Origin: Stercorarius parasiticus
Taxonomy: Eukaryota; Chordata; Aves; Charadriiformes; Stercorariidae
DNA length: 64,000 nt
Assembly (NCBI GenBank): GCA_013396915.1
Contig: VWZL01005136.1
Span: forward strand, 124,001 to 188,000
Direction of reading: 5' to 3'
Every line of letters begins with the position of its first letter. The stretch's first letter is position 1. A program made the translations under genes and the position numbers. The notes under the pieces are model-generated. The model saw only the letters and a program-made list of their open reading frames with translations, was not told where the DNA came from and searched no databases. Positions 12,169-23,265 of this stretch are shown in pieces.

Positions 12169-15100
12169 AAAAAAAAAGAAAGATGTTTATCCCAGAATAC
12201 ACTGGAATTATTTTGTCCAATCAAACAGGTTTCTGAAAAGTGGACAGAGCATGCACAGACTCTGAAGGGTCACCACGCTTTGCCTTAGTTACATCCAACA
12301 GAGAACTGAATTCCTGAAGTGACGGGAAGTCTCCAGGGGAATTGTCTTTAAATCAGCTGTCAGAATCTTAAATTTTAGGTTCTGAGTTACCCTGATCATC
12401 TGATCAGTTACCAGCAGAGCACAGGATAAATTCAGCAGCCTTGATGGGACTTATACTAATGACAAGTGTGAAAGAAGTATTCTAAATCCCAAATATTTTG
12501 ATTTTTCTTTGAATTGATAAGTGATCCCTCAAGAGCTATTTCTGTTATTCATTAATATATTGTTACCCAAACTGAACTTTCCTGTGAATGTTTTTGTATT
12601 TTATAATCTTGATAGTGTCTGTGTCTTATCTGGACTGCTGTCTTGTGACCACAAAAGTGGTATGCCAAGGAGACAGGTCCTTTTTTAACAGTAGTTAACG
12701 TTTGAAACACACTAAAAAGCCAAAAGAATGCCAGCTGAATCCTCAACTTGTTGGGATTTGAAATTCTCCTGGGATTGTACGTTCTCCCTGACAGGCAGCT
12801 GCATTGTGTAGCCATCATTTGGAAAAGTTTCTCCAAGCTTTGTGCCAAAGATGAGCCTGTGATTTAATTTCAAAGCCAGAAATGCCAATCTCAGTGTGTA
12901 GACATTCAGATCAAAGTAATGGCACAGCCCTCGGCAGTCTGAGACACTAATGCTATCTGCAAGAATATATAACTCATAATTTGAGAAGCTGAACCTGAAG
13001 TACTTGGATGAGGACTGTAGGTAACCTCTCCATGTAGGCAGTGAGAATTAATTCAGATCTCTCCCCCAGCACTGGCTTCTTTCTCCCAACCATCACCTCT
13101 GCCTTTGCTTATTAACTTTCCTTTGGGGCTGCTGACTGCCGAAGGTGGGAAAGCACTAGCACTTTCTTCCAGAAGAAAATCTCCTTTGCAGCCACTACAG
13201 ACATCTTGTCTTTCCTCGAGTGCTTTGTATATGAAATAAACAGAAGGGGCGACAACAAAAACGATACTGTATTTCTCGTTGGGTAATTGCCTGCTTCCCT
13301 TAACAATCCTGGGCTGGGAGTCATCTGGAGGGATAAATGGTTGTGTCCATGTCCATGCAGGGCTTTGTTTGGGACAGAAGGAAAGCTGGGAAGCCAGAAG
13401 ATCAAGGAATATGAGGTGTCCTGCTCATGAGTGTGATGTAAGAGGGCTTAATTTAGCTCATCTCACTTAGGAAATGATTATGTAGCACCAAATGGGAGGG
13501 CCAGAGGAAACAAACAGAAAGACATAGTAAACAAAAGCAGAAAATGTGTTCCCAGCCATGTCTTGTACTGCTATGCATATAAATGCAGTAAACATGTTGA
13601 TATGTATTGCAAATAGAACCTCATTACTGTGAAAGGAGAAAGTGGGAAAAAAATCAGTCAAAAAGATCAAACTCCATGAAGGACAGAGCTAAAACCACTC
13701 CTACAGAGTAACTGTAAAGGTGTAACAGTAGATAAGAGAATAAATATTCCATAGCTCTCCTCAAGGAAATGGTGGGGGAAGCATGTATAAAAATAATCAA
13801 ACCAGCCTATATTTCACCGCCACAGTGTCTGAGTTGCTCTTTTTTCACATGTATCTAAATTGCAAAGCAGCAGCATCTCTTCCTTGCCTGCACAACAGGC
13901 TGCTTCCAGATGGGTGACTCGTGTAATGCTGTACGAGACACCAAGTCGAGGTCCCAGACTTGCAGAGGAAATACAAGAATAAACTGAGACCAAGAGAGGA
14001 GAGGAAACGTGAGGGGAGCCAAGAACATCCGCTCTGTTGCTAAGATCTTCAGCCCCTCATTGCTTCCTGACGCTTATTACAACTGACAGGGATGGAAGAC
14101 AGGAAAGCATGATGGACTCCACTGAAGTCACACGATTCTAACTGCTTAAGCAAATTTTTTCTTCTTCCTATGCTAATAACACTATAATAGTGCAAGTCTT
14201 CCACAATACGAGGTACCTTCCCTGGTAGTCTTTTGATTAAGCCTCTCTTCTTATTTTCTTCCTTCTTATTCCTCTCCTCTGTATCCTTCATGATTTCACT
14301 GATCTGTTCTTCCTCCGTCCTCCTTTCCCTAACACCTTTGTCCTTGATGTATGATTCCACAGTCTCCCCACCGTTTGAATCTTCCACTCTTTTGTCTCTG
14401 GTGGAAGATTTTCAATGCAGGGAGGGAAGGATGGAAGGATGCTGTAGCGAAAGCACTTTCACGTCCCCTTTTGTCTCCACTGTGTGCAATGTTAATTTTT
14501 ACTGAGAGCTGCCCAAGTGTGGTAGTTTTGATGCCTCCTTATTCTTTATTCACAGAGGCGAGAACTCAGGTGCAGCTCAGTGCCAGCACTGTGGTAGCTG
14601 ACTAAAATACTAAGTAAATACTGGCAAAAAAGTCATGCAGTCTGAAACCACTTCGGAATGATGTGCCCTTTTTGCTATGCTCCTGCATCACTGTTTTCAA
14701 CAGGAAGCACAGTACTTTAATGCCTGTGATGGGAAATCAGGGAATCCTACAGTGTGATGATTTCCTTCAGCCTCCAGTTCCTTGCTGACACTTCTTAATC
14801 TATTCTCAACAAGTAGAACTGGAACATATAACTTACACGGGGAGAGACAAGAAACTACATTTTCTGCATCTTAAATCTTTCCTCTATCCCATCTGTCAAT
14901 GACTCTTTGATGTACAAATACAAGAGTGAAATTTTCTTGATTTTAAACAATTATTATATTCACTCTCTTAGCTATAGTAATAGAAGTTCCTATTTGCTGA
15001 TACAAGGAAATATGTATTTAGCTCATTATATGTCAGGACCTCTACAATATTTATAGTGTTCATGCTTTCCAAGATCTCACACTCTATCCTATGAGTGTGT

Positions 15101-15784
15101 CTCAGATTCTATGCTCAATGTTTATGACTGTGCTAAAACATATGCTTGTTCAAACAAGTTTATCCTATCAATCTATTCAAGGTCTGCAGAGAGACATTAG
15201 TTTGTGTGATTGCTATGTTCCAGCATTATTTATCACTGTTTATGCAGAAATACTCATATTGCCAACAGTGATTTTATGTACTTTTTCTACGTCTGCATGA
15301 TGATGAATCTTTGCACTCACTGGAATAATCTATTTATCTAATTTGTGTGCCCCTATCAATCTAATCATCATCTTTTAATTCCCTTAATATGACATATTTT
15401 ACTGGAATTCAAGTCACATGAAATGGAGTGTATATTCAGGTGTGAACTGCCAACATTTTTCTATAATCTACCATTCAATATAAATAAAAGCCTTGTCTCC
15501 CAAAGCAACCAGGCATGTACCACTGGGCTTTGTCCCATCATCTGGCACCATCATAACACTGTGCCTTTGACATGAAATAGTCTTGCATTTGCAAGTTCCT
15601 AAATAGACAGGATGAAATCTCTGGCTCAAATCCCTCTATTTATTCTAGAGAAACTTCCTAGGATGAGGACAAGTGCTCCTTGCTCATGTAAGCAGTTCCT
15701 TTCAAATCAGTGTGACACTCAGGAAAACAGAAGCTTTCAGGAGTAGGCAACGGGCTGTGGTCAGCAGTAATAGCAGCTTGCTTA

Positions 15785-15850
15785 TTTATAGTACTTTTCA
15801 TCCAGAAGAACTCTGAACATGAATATACAGGCAAAAATTAAGAAAGTACA
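15785..15850 (-). mobile_element. Possible MIR-type SINE tail, highly diverged
   Basis: The words TAGTACTTTTCATCCAGAAG and ACTCTGAAC resemble the reverse complement of the 3' tail of amniote MIR elements, where the consensus has a cell of the form 'CTTTCATCC...GATCTCAAAGC'. The match is short and decayed, and the boundaries are approximate. Confidence 0.35.
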
Positions 15851-16674
15851 AAATAAGAGCAATGCATTGATTGAGTAGTGAAGGAGACGCCAGCCAGTGC
15901 CTAATGAATGAGGGGCAGCCCTAATTATAAATATATTTGCTTTTATTGTCATGTTTCAGAACTTTAATGGTCATCTAATCTATTTTTTATGGGACGAATA
16001 TATTTCTTTCAAAACCTCAGGAACTGATCATGTGCAGCTGCTTTTAATTTCAGTGGGAGTTGTAAAAGCTCATTACCCTCTAGATTTGTCCTTCAAATGT
16101 ACTTAATTATATATATAAAGAGGATACCCAGAAAGCCTGAAGTGGCTGAGACAGAGCCAGCACCAAACCATCTTTCCTTCTCTTTTTATCCTAGGAACAG
16201 TCATGAGCTGGGTCAATTATCACTTTGAATTAAACTAATTGCACAGCTTCTTCGGTTTAAGTGGGCTGCAGTAGGCTCGGAGTGTTACAGCATCGTGTGT
16301 CCCACTTTTTTGTCTCCTGCAATGATCCTTTGCCTACACAGTGATGGGGTAGCAGCAGCATTGCTGCAGCTATTTCAGCATTAGCTCATAACAGGCAAAT
16401 GGTAACAGAATGTTTGTGGCAGCTTCACAATTTCTTTGAACCACCTTTATCCCAGTACATGAAAATAGCCCGAATTTTCAGCTCACAGACAAAGTACTAA
16501 TCCATTCTGTGCCTCACATTTTAAAGACATTGCATAATTCTCTGGCATCCAGCCACAAAAACTCTCCTTTGAAGAAATGTTTTGTGGAATGACAACATTC
16601 AGAAGTGGGGCTTCCAGGACGTAAAGTGACCAGCCTCTATGGAGTCCACTAACATTGCACCAACAATAAATGGT

Positions 16675-16790
16675 GAGATAATTATTATTTTATAGTCACA
16701 GAGAGCTTTGTAAGCTTTCCATAATAGAAATGAAAACACAGCGTCCCTGCCCCAAATAACTCACTTCAATTGCAATGCCATGAAGGAGGA
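16675..16790 (+). mobile_element. Ancient amniote interspersed repeat fragment (SINE-like)
   Basis: The order ATTATTATTTTATAGTCAC, GAGCTTTGTAAGC, GAAAACACAGCGTCCCTGCC, CCAAATAACTCACTTC follows a very common amniote (turtle, crocodile, bird) repeat. That repeat's consensus reads roughly as TTATTATT, then a GCTGTACAAACAC-like word, then GTCCCTGCCCCAAAGAGCTT. I recognise the pattern from memory but cannot name the exact family. The copy is strongly diverged, as expected for an element inserted before birds diversified. Confidence 0.5.
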
Positions 16791-19700
16791 TGGGTAACAA
16801 ACCAGAATAGAACAAGGAGATTTTGGGAGGAAGCACACACTAATTTTGACAACGTTACACATGTACTGAAGAAGAATAAAGCCATCTCAGAAGAACACCT
16901 AGTTACTTAGCAAAGGCCTTGCACAGCAGGAGACAGAGAGAGGAAAACGATTTTTAGGAAAACTGTAAAAGTGGGATTCTTCTTCTTTTTTTTGGTGACA
17001 ATTTTCTTGAGGGCTTTAAAGAAAAGTGGGAGAAATGGGCTGGCGGGGGAGCTGCAGCAGCAGGTCGGTGCGTGGGTGTCGCTGGTGCGGCTGCGGGCCT
17101 GGCTGGGGTGGGCATGGCCAGCTCGCGGGGCTTCTGGGGCAGTCAGGAAGAGAGGAGCTGGCACAGCAGGACAAGAAGGTTGTCCCCCGTGAAGACCCAG
17201 GGATTATTACAGAGAGAGAGTGGAGGAAGTCACAAGACATGGGGGTGAAGGGTACTGCAGACAGGAGAGAACATAAGACTATATCAGCATGTCACTGATA
17301 ACGTGCTATATCCCACTCTAGTTGGGCATCTGGACCTAGATGTCCAAGCCTGACTCCGTTTTTCTTCATTTACTTTTTCTGTTCTCATGGGATTTGCCTT
17401 CATTCTCTTCCTTCCCATTGCCTTAAAAGTACCGCTCCAAGGGCATTTTCACTCTGCACATGCTGTGAGGTAAGGGAGTCTTCACAATGTTCCTTTTTCC
17501 TGCCTAATTTGCTGTCTGCAAACCTCACCTGTAAAATTCTTTCTCAGTTCTTTACCCCACCACTTAATTTCCCCTTCATCTGCTGTTAATTTTATCAACA
17601 ACATTTTGCTGTCAAGCTCACTGAAAACTGTTTTCAAGAGACAATACATTTTGTTTCATCTAGTATTTATTCAATGGATTCTGCTTTCTGTTTGCCAGGA
17701 AGTAGCTGTCTCAGAAGACTGCTCCTTAATACGTAACAGTTAAGACATGTAAAAAGGAAACAAAAACACGTATTTGGAGTAAGTCAAATAAAAATATTCA
17801 TCATACTGAGAATAAATACCATTTCTCTTCATAAAGCAATTTCAGCTACTTTTTAAACTTTACATCAGTCATCTCTCCTTGAAAGGCGTTACTTTGTTAC
17901 ACGTATTCCACTCCTGCTCAGTTTTCTGAGCTTGAGATCTTTGCTCTCCTTGGGTTTTTGGTATGAATTCACTGCCAAGTAGAAAGCTTCCTATTTGTTT
18001 GTCCTGTGCCTAGGGGAAAAAAGCAAGAAAAAAGCAAGAATTATGTCCTGGGAGATCAGAAAAAGCTGTGCAGGTGAGAAAAATAGTTTGTGCATTGTAA
18101 GGTGACTTGAATATCCTTTTCATGATGGAAATGCCAGACAGAAATAATTGCCCAAGAGTGCTGTGGTTAATGGTGGAATAGCAAGAGGCACTCAGAGTTG
18201 ACCTAGCAATGACCTCTTCTCTAGGATGGCAGAGCTGGCAAGAAGTCAAAGCCCATTATCCCCACTGGTAAACTAGAGGGAGATACCAAAGCAGACAGAC
18301 GTTCCCCGTAATGCCTTGTCTAAACTACATTATTGATCTCTGTCAAAATCCTCTCCCTTCCTCTATGTCTAGTCTGCGTGAGGTGAAGTTGCATTAAGCA
18401 ATCCAAGGCACTCAAATTACAAGAGCTGTATTGATAAAAANNNNNNNNNNNNNNNNNNNNNNNNNNNNNNNACCGGTTAGGCTCTGTAGTCCAGTGGGTA
18501 GAACATGGACACACACATTGAAAGCGATAAATTCCTGTACATGTAGGCAAATTTTCAAAAGCGGAGTCTGAAGTGAGATGCCTCTGCTTTTCCTCAACCT
18601 GAGAATCCTGTATCTAGACCCAGACTTTCTGCTTCTCTGAGCGCTTGAGGTTTACCATGATCTCTCTCAGAGCTAGGAGCGAGCAGGAGTTCTGAAAATC
18701 CAGCCTGTGGTGAAAACTTGGACCTGCTGAAGTTAAAGGGAACTTTTCCAAGATTTTATCTGTAGTAGTGAATTCTGAGCACTCAGGAATTAAGTGCTAA
18801 AAATGAGATGAATGCATTTCTTGGGGAGCAAAATGGAGAAAACATTTAGCCACTTCTGTAAAATGTAGTACAATCTGTGAAAAGAAGCATCTGGGTGATT
18901 AGGAAAAAAATATTTCCTTTTGCAGCAGTATGAAACCTCCGAAAGCTCTAAATAAGGTTTCCTAAAATTTGTTTTATATGCCTTTACTTTCATTTAGATT
19001 TCAGTTACCTTGCTTGAAACAAAGAAGTTAGAAGTTGTAAAATTATTTTTCTTTTTTTTGATATTTACATACATGAAAGGGGCAGACACTGAATTAGGAA
19101 CCAAGGGTAGATCTGCAACCTCTGTGCTTGTGTCCTCTGTAAATATGCATTGGCTTGGGTCATGTTCACACCGCAAAAATTTTGAATATGATTTTTGTCA
19201 TGAATTTATGTGGATTAACTGTTACCTACTTCCCTTCTATATACCGTATCCACACAGAAGTGATGTTTTTCAAGAGAAATACTCAGCACTCTGGGCAAGA
19301 TCTACAAGGTGGACTCTGAAGGCAGAAACCTGCCTCACTCCAATTAATACCTCTTGATCTGAGTGTGATTCAGAGCACGTTCAGGATTGTGAGACATACA
19401 GCAGCAGCCAAAACAGGACAGCCTCTCCCTGTAGACTGTAACTGCATCCAGCCCAGGGTTTCTCCCTGTGTCCCATTGCCACCTGTAAATCTGGGTGATG
19501 TCTCACACTTCTGTTTCCCAGCTCGATACACTTGCTGACTGATGGGAGAGGAGAGCAACGCTGCCACAGCAGCTTCCCTGATGCAGGGAGCTGGGCTGTG
19601 GCACTCTCTGAAAGTTGAGCATCACCACCTATTGCCATGCCTTGCTGTTGGCATGAAGCCATTTGTAGCACACAGGCCGGCCCCTATGGCTTATGGCACG

Positions 19701-22544
19701 CATGATCTACCGAAAGGGCTAAACCCAATACTGTTGAAACTGCCATGTAATGACAAAAATTATTTATCATTTATATTACATACTTGTCGTGGTCCTCAAA
19801 TCAGGACAATGCTATATATGATATATAAAAGAAACACAATGCCAAAATTCAAGTTTATAACTACAAGTAAGTTAAGCTCCCAAGATAAAAAATAATTGCA
19901 GGGGAAGAAGAAGTCCTACAAATAACTTCTCTACATCACGGAGGAATCAATTTCAGACAAGCATAAGAGTACTCCATTAACATTTGTGCAGGTCCTAAGC
20001 AGTCACACAAGAATATAGCTCAATGAGATTTTCTGAATGAGTAGATGAATAATAGGGTTCTTGAGGCACATCATTTGCATTCAGTAATAACTAGAAAATT
20101 CCTTAGTAAAAATGGGCAGTAGGAATCCATGGATGGGAACCTGCTCAGAAGACAGTGTTCTGGAGGTGGGTTTTCTACAGTTGTGTCCTAATTTCAGGGT
20201 CTAATTTAAGAAGAGATGAATTATATCCCATAAATACCTGTTTTTTCTCCACTGACTGTAAAAAAGGCTGGAGGTGAGCACTCAGCTGGGGCATCCGCAT
20301 TGTACCACTGGGCACAGATCAATCTCACCTTCAGACTGTAACAGTTTATTATTGCAGTCACCTGATCTTTCTTTATACATCTCATTACATTAGGTTACCC
20401 TCCATCTCCATATCAGAGTTTCTTATGGTTTTAGTTATCAGGCATTTGGCAGGGCTTTAACACTGAATTCTAGTGCTTTTTATCTCCCAGCACTGAAAAC
20501 TTCTGAAAATATATAAGGGACATGATGAAGTTTCTCCCATTATTCAGGTGCGGAAATGTGCAGGATGTATGTGTAAAGAGATAGATTAACAATCAACAAT
20601 TACATAATTAGATTAATGATGTTCTGTACTTTTCATCACTGAGTATTCCTAAAAAATCCTTTGATGCGTTTTCTTTTGGTTCAAGCTCTCTTTTGGGAGA
20701 ACAGCTGCACTCCTTTGCCATTTCTGGGCTGACTTTACTCACCAGTCCCTGGCCAGCAGTTCCAAGTCAAACACCACGTCCAGATGGTTTCTTTTTGGAG
20801 AGGATATGGGTCTTCCACGTGAAGCTGTAGTGAAAAGGGTTAGACTGGACCTTAGAAAGGTCCAGAATAAAAGCTTGTGCTGTTACCATCTCCAGTATAC
20901 TGACATTTCTCTAAGGTAAGCAGTAATACTCTCTATATACTGTACTTAATCTTATTGCTTTATTACTCTTATCTCAGATGGCATTTGATCCAAGGTAGGG
21001 TCAGAAGATTGCTTTGAAGACTTATTGGAGACAAATCTCTTTTTTTTTTTAAAAGACTTTTTATAGGCTGTGTTTTCTGAATATTTCTTTGAGAGAGGAA
21101 AAGGTATTTTTGTAAGCTATGTTTTCAGAGTAGTTCAGTTGCTTAAGGGTACTAACCAGTGCACATTAATTTGCAGTAACATTTTGAAACTTTGGAACAC
21201 GCTGCTCCCTGGATATTTGTGCCCTGGTGAGTATCGCATAAAGGAAAGTGAATTAGATTTTTAGAAGATTTTTTGTACGTCCTGAGTGCAGCACTTTCGC
21301 TATATATTATTGGCTGTAAAATGGATCTCAGAGGTAACTTTACTGCCAAGTGTCTCAAGATTATATTAGCTACCTCAGTGGACTGTTGTGAGAACATTGC
21401 TTTTTTACGAATGTAGCTTTTATCATTAACTTGTGGAGGGAACAGTCTAAAAGCTCTAAGTGAATGATGCCCTGCCAGGCACAACTCCTGATTGCTGTGA
21501 AGGGTGATTTGGGATGGAAAGGATGGTGAGTAAGATAGGAAAGAGAAGCTGAAGTACGTATATCCATTATAAGCTTGTTCTTCCTGCGGAAGACATGATG
21601 CCATAGAAATGAAAGGAAATGGGAAGGTATTTCAAGTGCAAATAAATCTTTCAAGGGGAGGACCAGTCCTGTCAAAATTTTCTGATAGTAACTGTGGTGG
21701 CATTACAGTGTTCTGGAGCTACAGTAATGCAGGAATGTGGGACAGGGCATGTGAAATACTGCCTGGGCACAGTTATGCCCACTCTGTTCTAGGAAGCCTG
21801 CATCCATCTGGACCAGACCCTGGCTACACTTGGGCCACTTGCTGTACGGAATACCGCACAAAGGAAGCTGCATTTTCCCTGTGTGGGAAATACCAAAGAT
21901 GTTATGCTCTAGATGTCTGCAAAGCCCAGTCCTTCCCCACTCCAGGTTTGAGGTCTTTAAAGAATGTAGTTCTTGGATTTGTAGTTCACCAGGAAATTTA
22001 TGTGGTTGCAGCTCAGTGAGATCTGCGGGGGAAAAGCAGGATTCTTCTCACCTAATTTACGATGTCTCTGCCTCTGACGTAGGTAATCTGCATCTGCTCC
22101 ACTCACTGTAGACTCCCTTTGAGTCAATGAGGAGGAATAAACACTTTTAGGACATGAATCATCTGATGCATTTTAGACATTTACATTAGAGTTGTATAAC
22201 TCCCACTGTAGCATTGCCTATTTCCGCTCTATTTGATTAGAGAGAGAACTTGGCTCAGAAATAGATGTCAGCATCTAAAGTTAGGTGAAACGAATCCCAC
22301 ACAGACAGCCTGTTGTAGAGATGCTAACTGAATGGGAGATTTGGGCGTATCTTTTTTTTTCATGATGTTCTGAGGAGGAAGCCTAGAAAAGGACTGGGAA
22401 GGGGGTGATGGCCATGTTCTAGAGAAATCTATGCAAGGGACCGAGAATGGAAAATAGGAAGCCAGAAAGAGCTGGAAAAGGGGATAAATACTGCATTGAG
22501 ATGATTGCACCTGATAACAAATTATTCAGAACAGTCTAATCTGA
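16791..22544. other. Non-coding stretch with GC-rich patch and assembly gap
   Basis: No gene or repeat family is recognised. A short GC-rich patch lies at about 17034-17165. The assembly gap is at 18441-18471. Open frames at 19542-19895, 21152-21604 (minus) and 21609-22019 are isolated, show no known domain, and have no convincing splice-site pairs. Confidence 0.5.
18441..18471. other. Assembly gap (31 N)
   Basis: Thirty-one consecutive N separate TTGATAAAAA on the left from ACCGGTTAG on the right. The missing sequence and its true length are unknown. Translations running through it are meaningless. Confidence 1.
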
Positions 22545-23265
22545 AGCTGACTGCAAAGAGCTGTAGTTGAATCTCATAATACTGAGTAACTGGATAATAA
22601 AATGACAAATGAAAATTAATGCTCCTAAATGCAAAGTAATGCAAATGCAATAAAAATAACTCAAACTATTCATACATACTAACGGGCTCTAAATTAGCTA
22701 TTGCTGTTTAGGAAATACATTTTGGAGTGACTGTGGATAGATTTTTGGAAACATCAGCTCAGTGGTCAGGGGAAGTCAAAAGAATATATGAAACATTAGG
22801 AATTATTAAGAAAGGGATGGAGTAAAGCCAGAAAGTGTTCTTATGTCACTGCATAAATTCATGCTGCTCCCACAGCTTGAATGAGTGTACAGTTCTTCCC
22901 CGGTAGCCTCAAGGTAAGTATAAGAAAGCTAGAAATGAGATAGAGAAGGGCTGCAAGGTGATCAAAGATACACAACAGCAAGACAGACCTCAGCTCTCCA
23001 GTCTGGAAAACAGATGGATGAGAAGGTAATATGATAAAAGCCTATAAAGCTATAAATGGTTTAGAGAAGGTGATTACATACAATTTTTGTCCTTGAGATT
23101 GAGGAAACATCCAAAGAAATCATCAACAGTGAGTTTAAAAAGAAAAAAACACAAAAGGAAGCACTTTTTCACAATATTCAAGATTAAATCATAGCACTCC
23201 TTGCAAAAGAAGGCCAAATGGATAAAAATGGATATTAGATGAAATCAGATTTATCCAGTCATGTG
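22545..23265 (+). mobile_element. Ancient CR1/L3-clade LINE, reverse-transcriptase C-terminal relic
   Basis: About 720 bp follow, from memory, the end of the reverse-transcriptase ORF of an old CR1-clade LINE that is common in turtles and crocodiles. Conceptual pieces are a KCKVM-like word near 22630, FGVTVD at 22721-22738, then ETSAQ, and GIIKKG at 22799-22816. A diverged HSLNE follows near 22875, where the family usually has PHLEYC. The later part matches the tail that reads GAGATATGATAGAGG..TATAAA..ATGG..TAGAGAAGGTGA and AAAGGAAG..TTTTTCACA. In-frame stops (for example after KKGME) and at least one frameshift between 22582 and 22721 show it is dead. It is much more decayed than the short CR1 tails elsewhere in the window, which fits an insertion that predates birds. 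Confidence 0.82.

Larger units (their letters stand above)
4569..15784. other. 11-kb non-coding stretch, no recognised gene or repeat family
   Basis: I see no recognisable exon, RNA gene or interspersed repeat here. Small items are an imperfect 16-bp tandem duplication at 4628-4643/4644-4659, a 12-bp palindrome AGAGTTAACTCT at 7289-7300, a GC-rich patch at about 8930-9260, and a 19-bp palindrome at 12150-12168. A minus-strand open frame at 14049-14387 is Glu/Lys-rich because the plus strand is pyrimidine-rich, and I do not call it a gene. Diverged old repeats may be present but are beyond recognition by eye. Confidence 0.5.

Noticed and set aside
14049..14387. Highly charged minus-strand frame of 112 codons
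   Set aside because: The Glu/Lys richness follows from a pyrimidine-rich plus strand (TTCTTCC runs), and no protein family is recognised.
21609..22019. Plus-strand ATG frame of 136 codons
   Set aside because: No family is recognised and there is no splice or promoter context. It overlaps another frame of similar quality.
22908..22920. Perfect donor-like AAG|GTAAGT
   Set aside because: It lies inside the dead CR1 relic, no acceptor or open exon fits it, and it is most likely a chance product of mutation.
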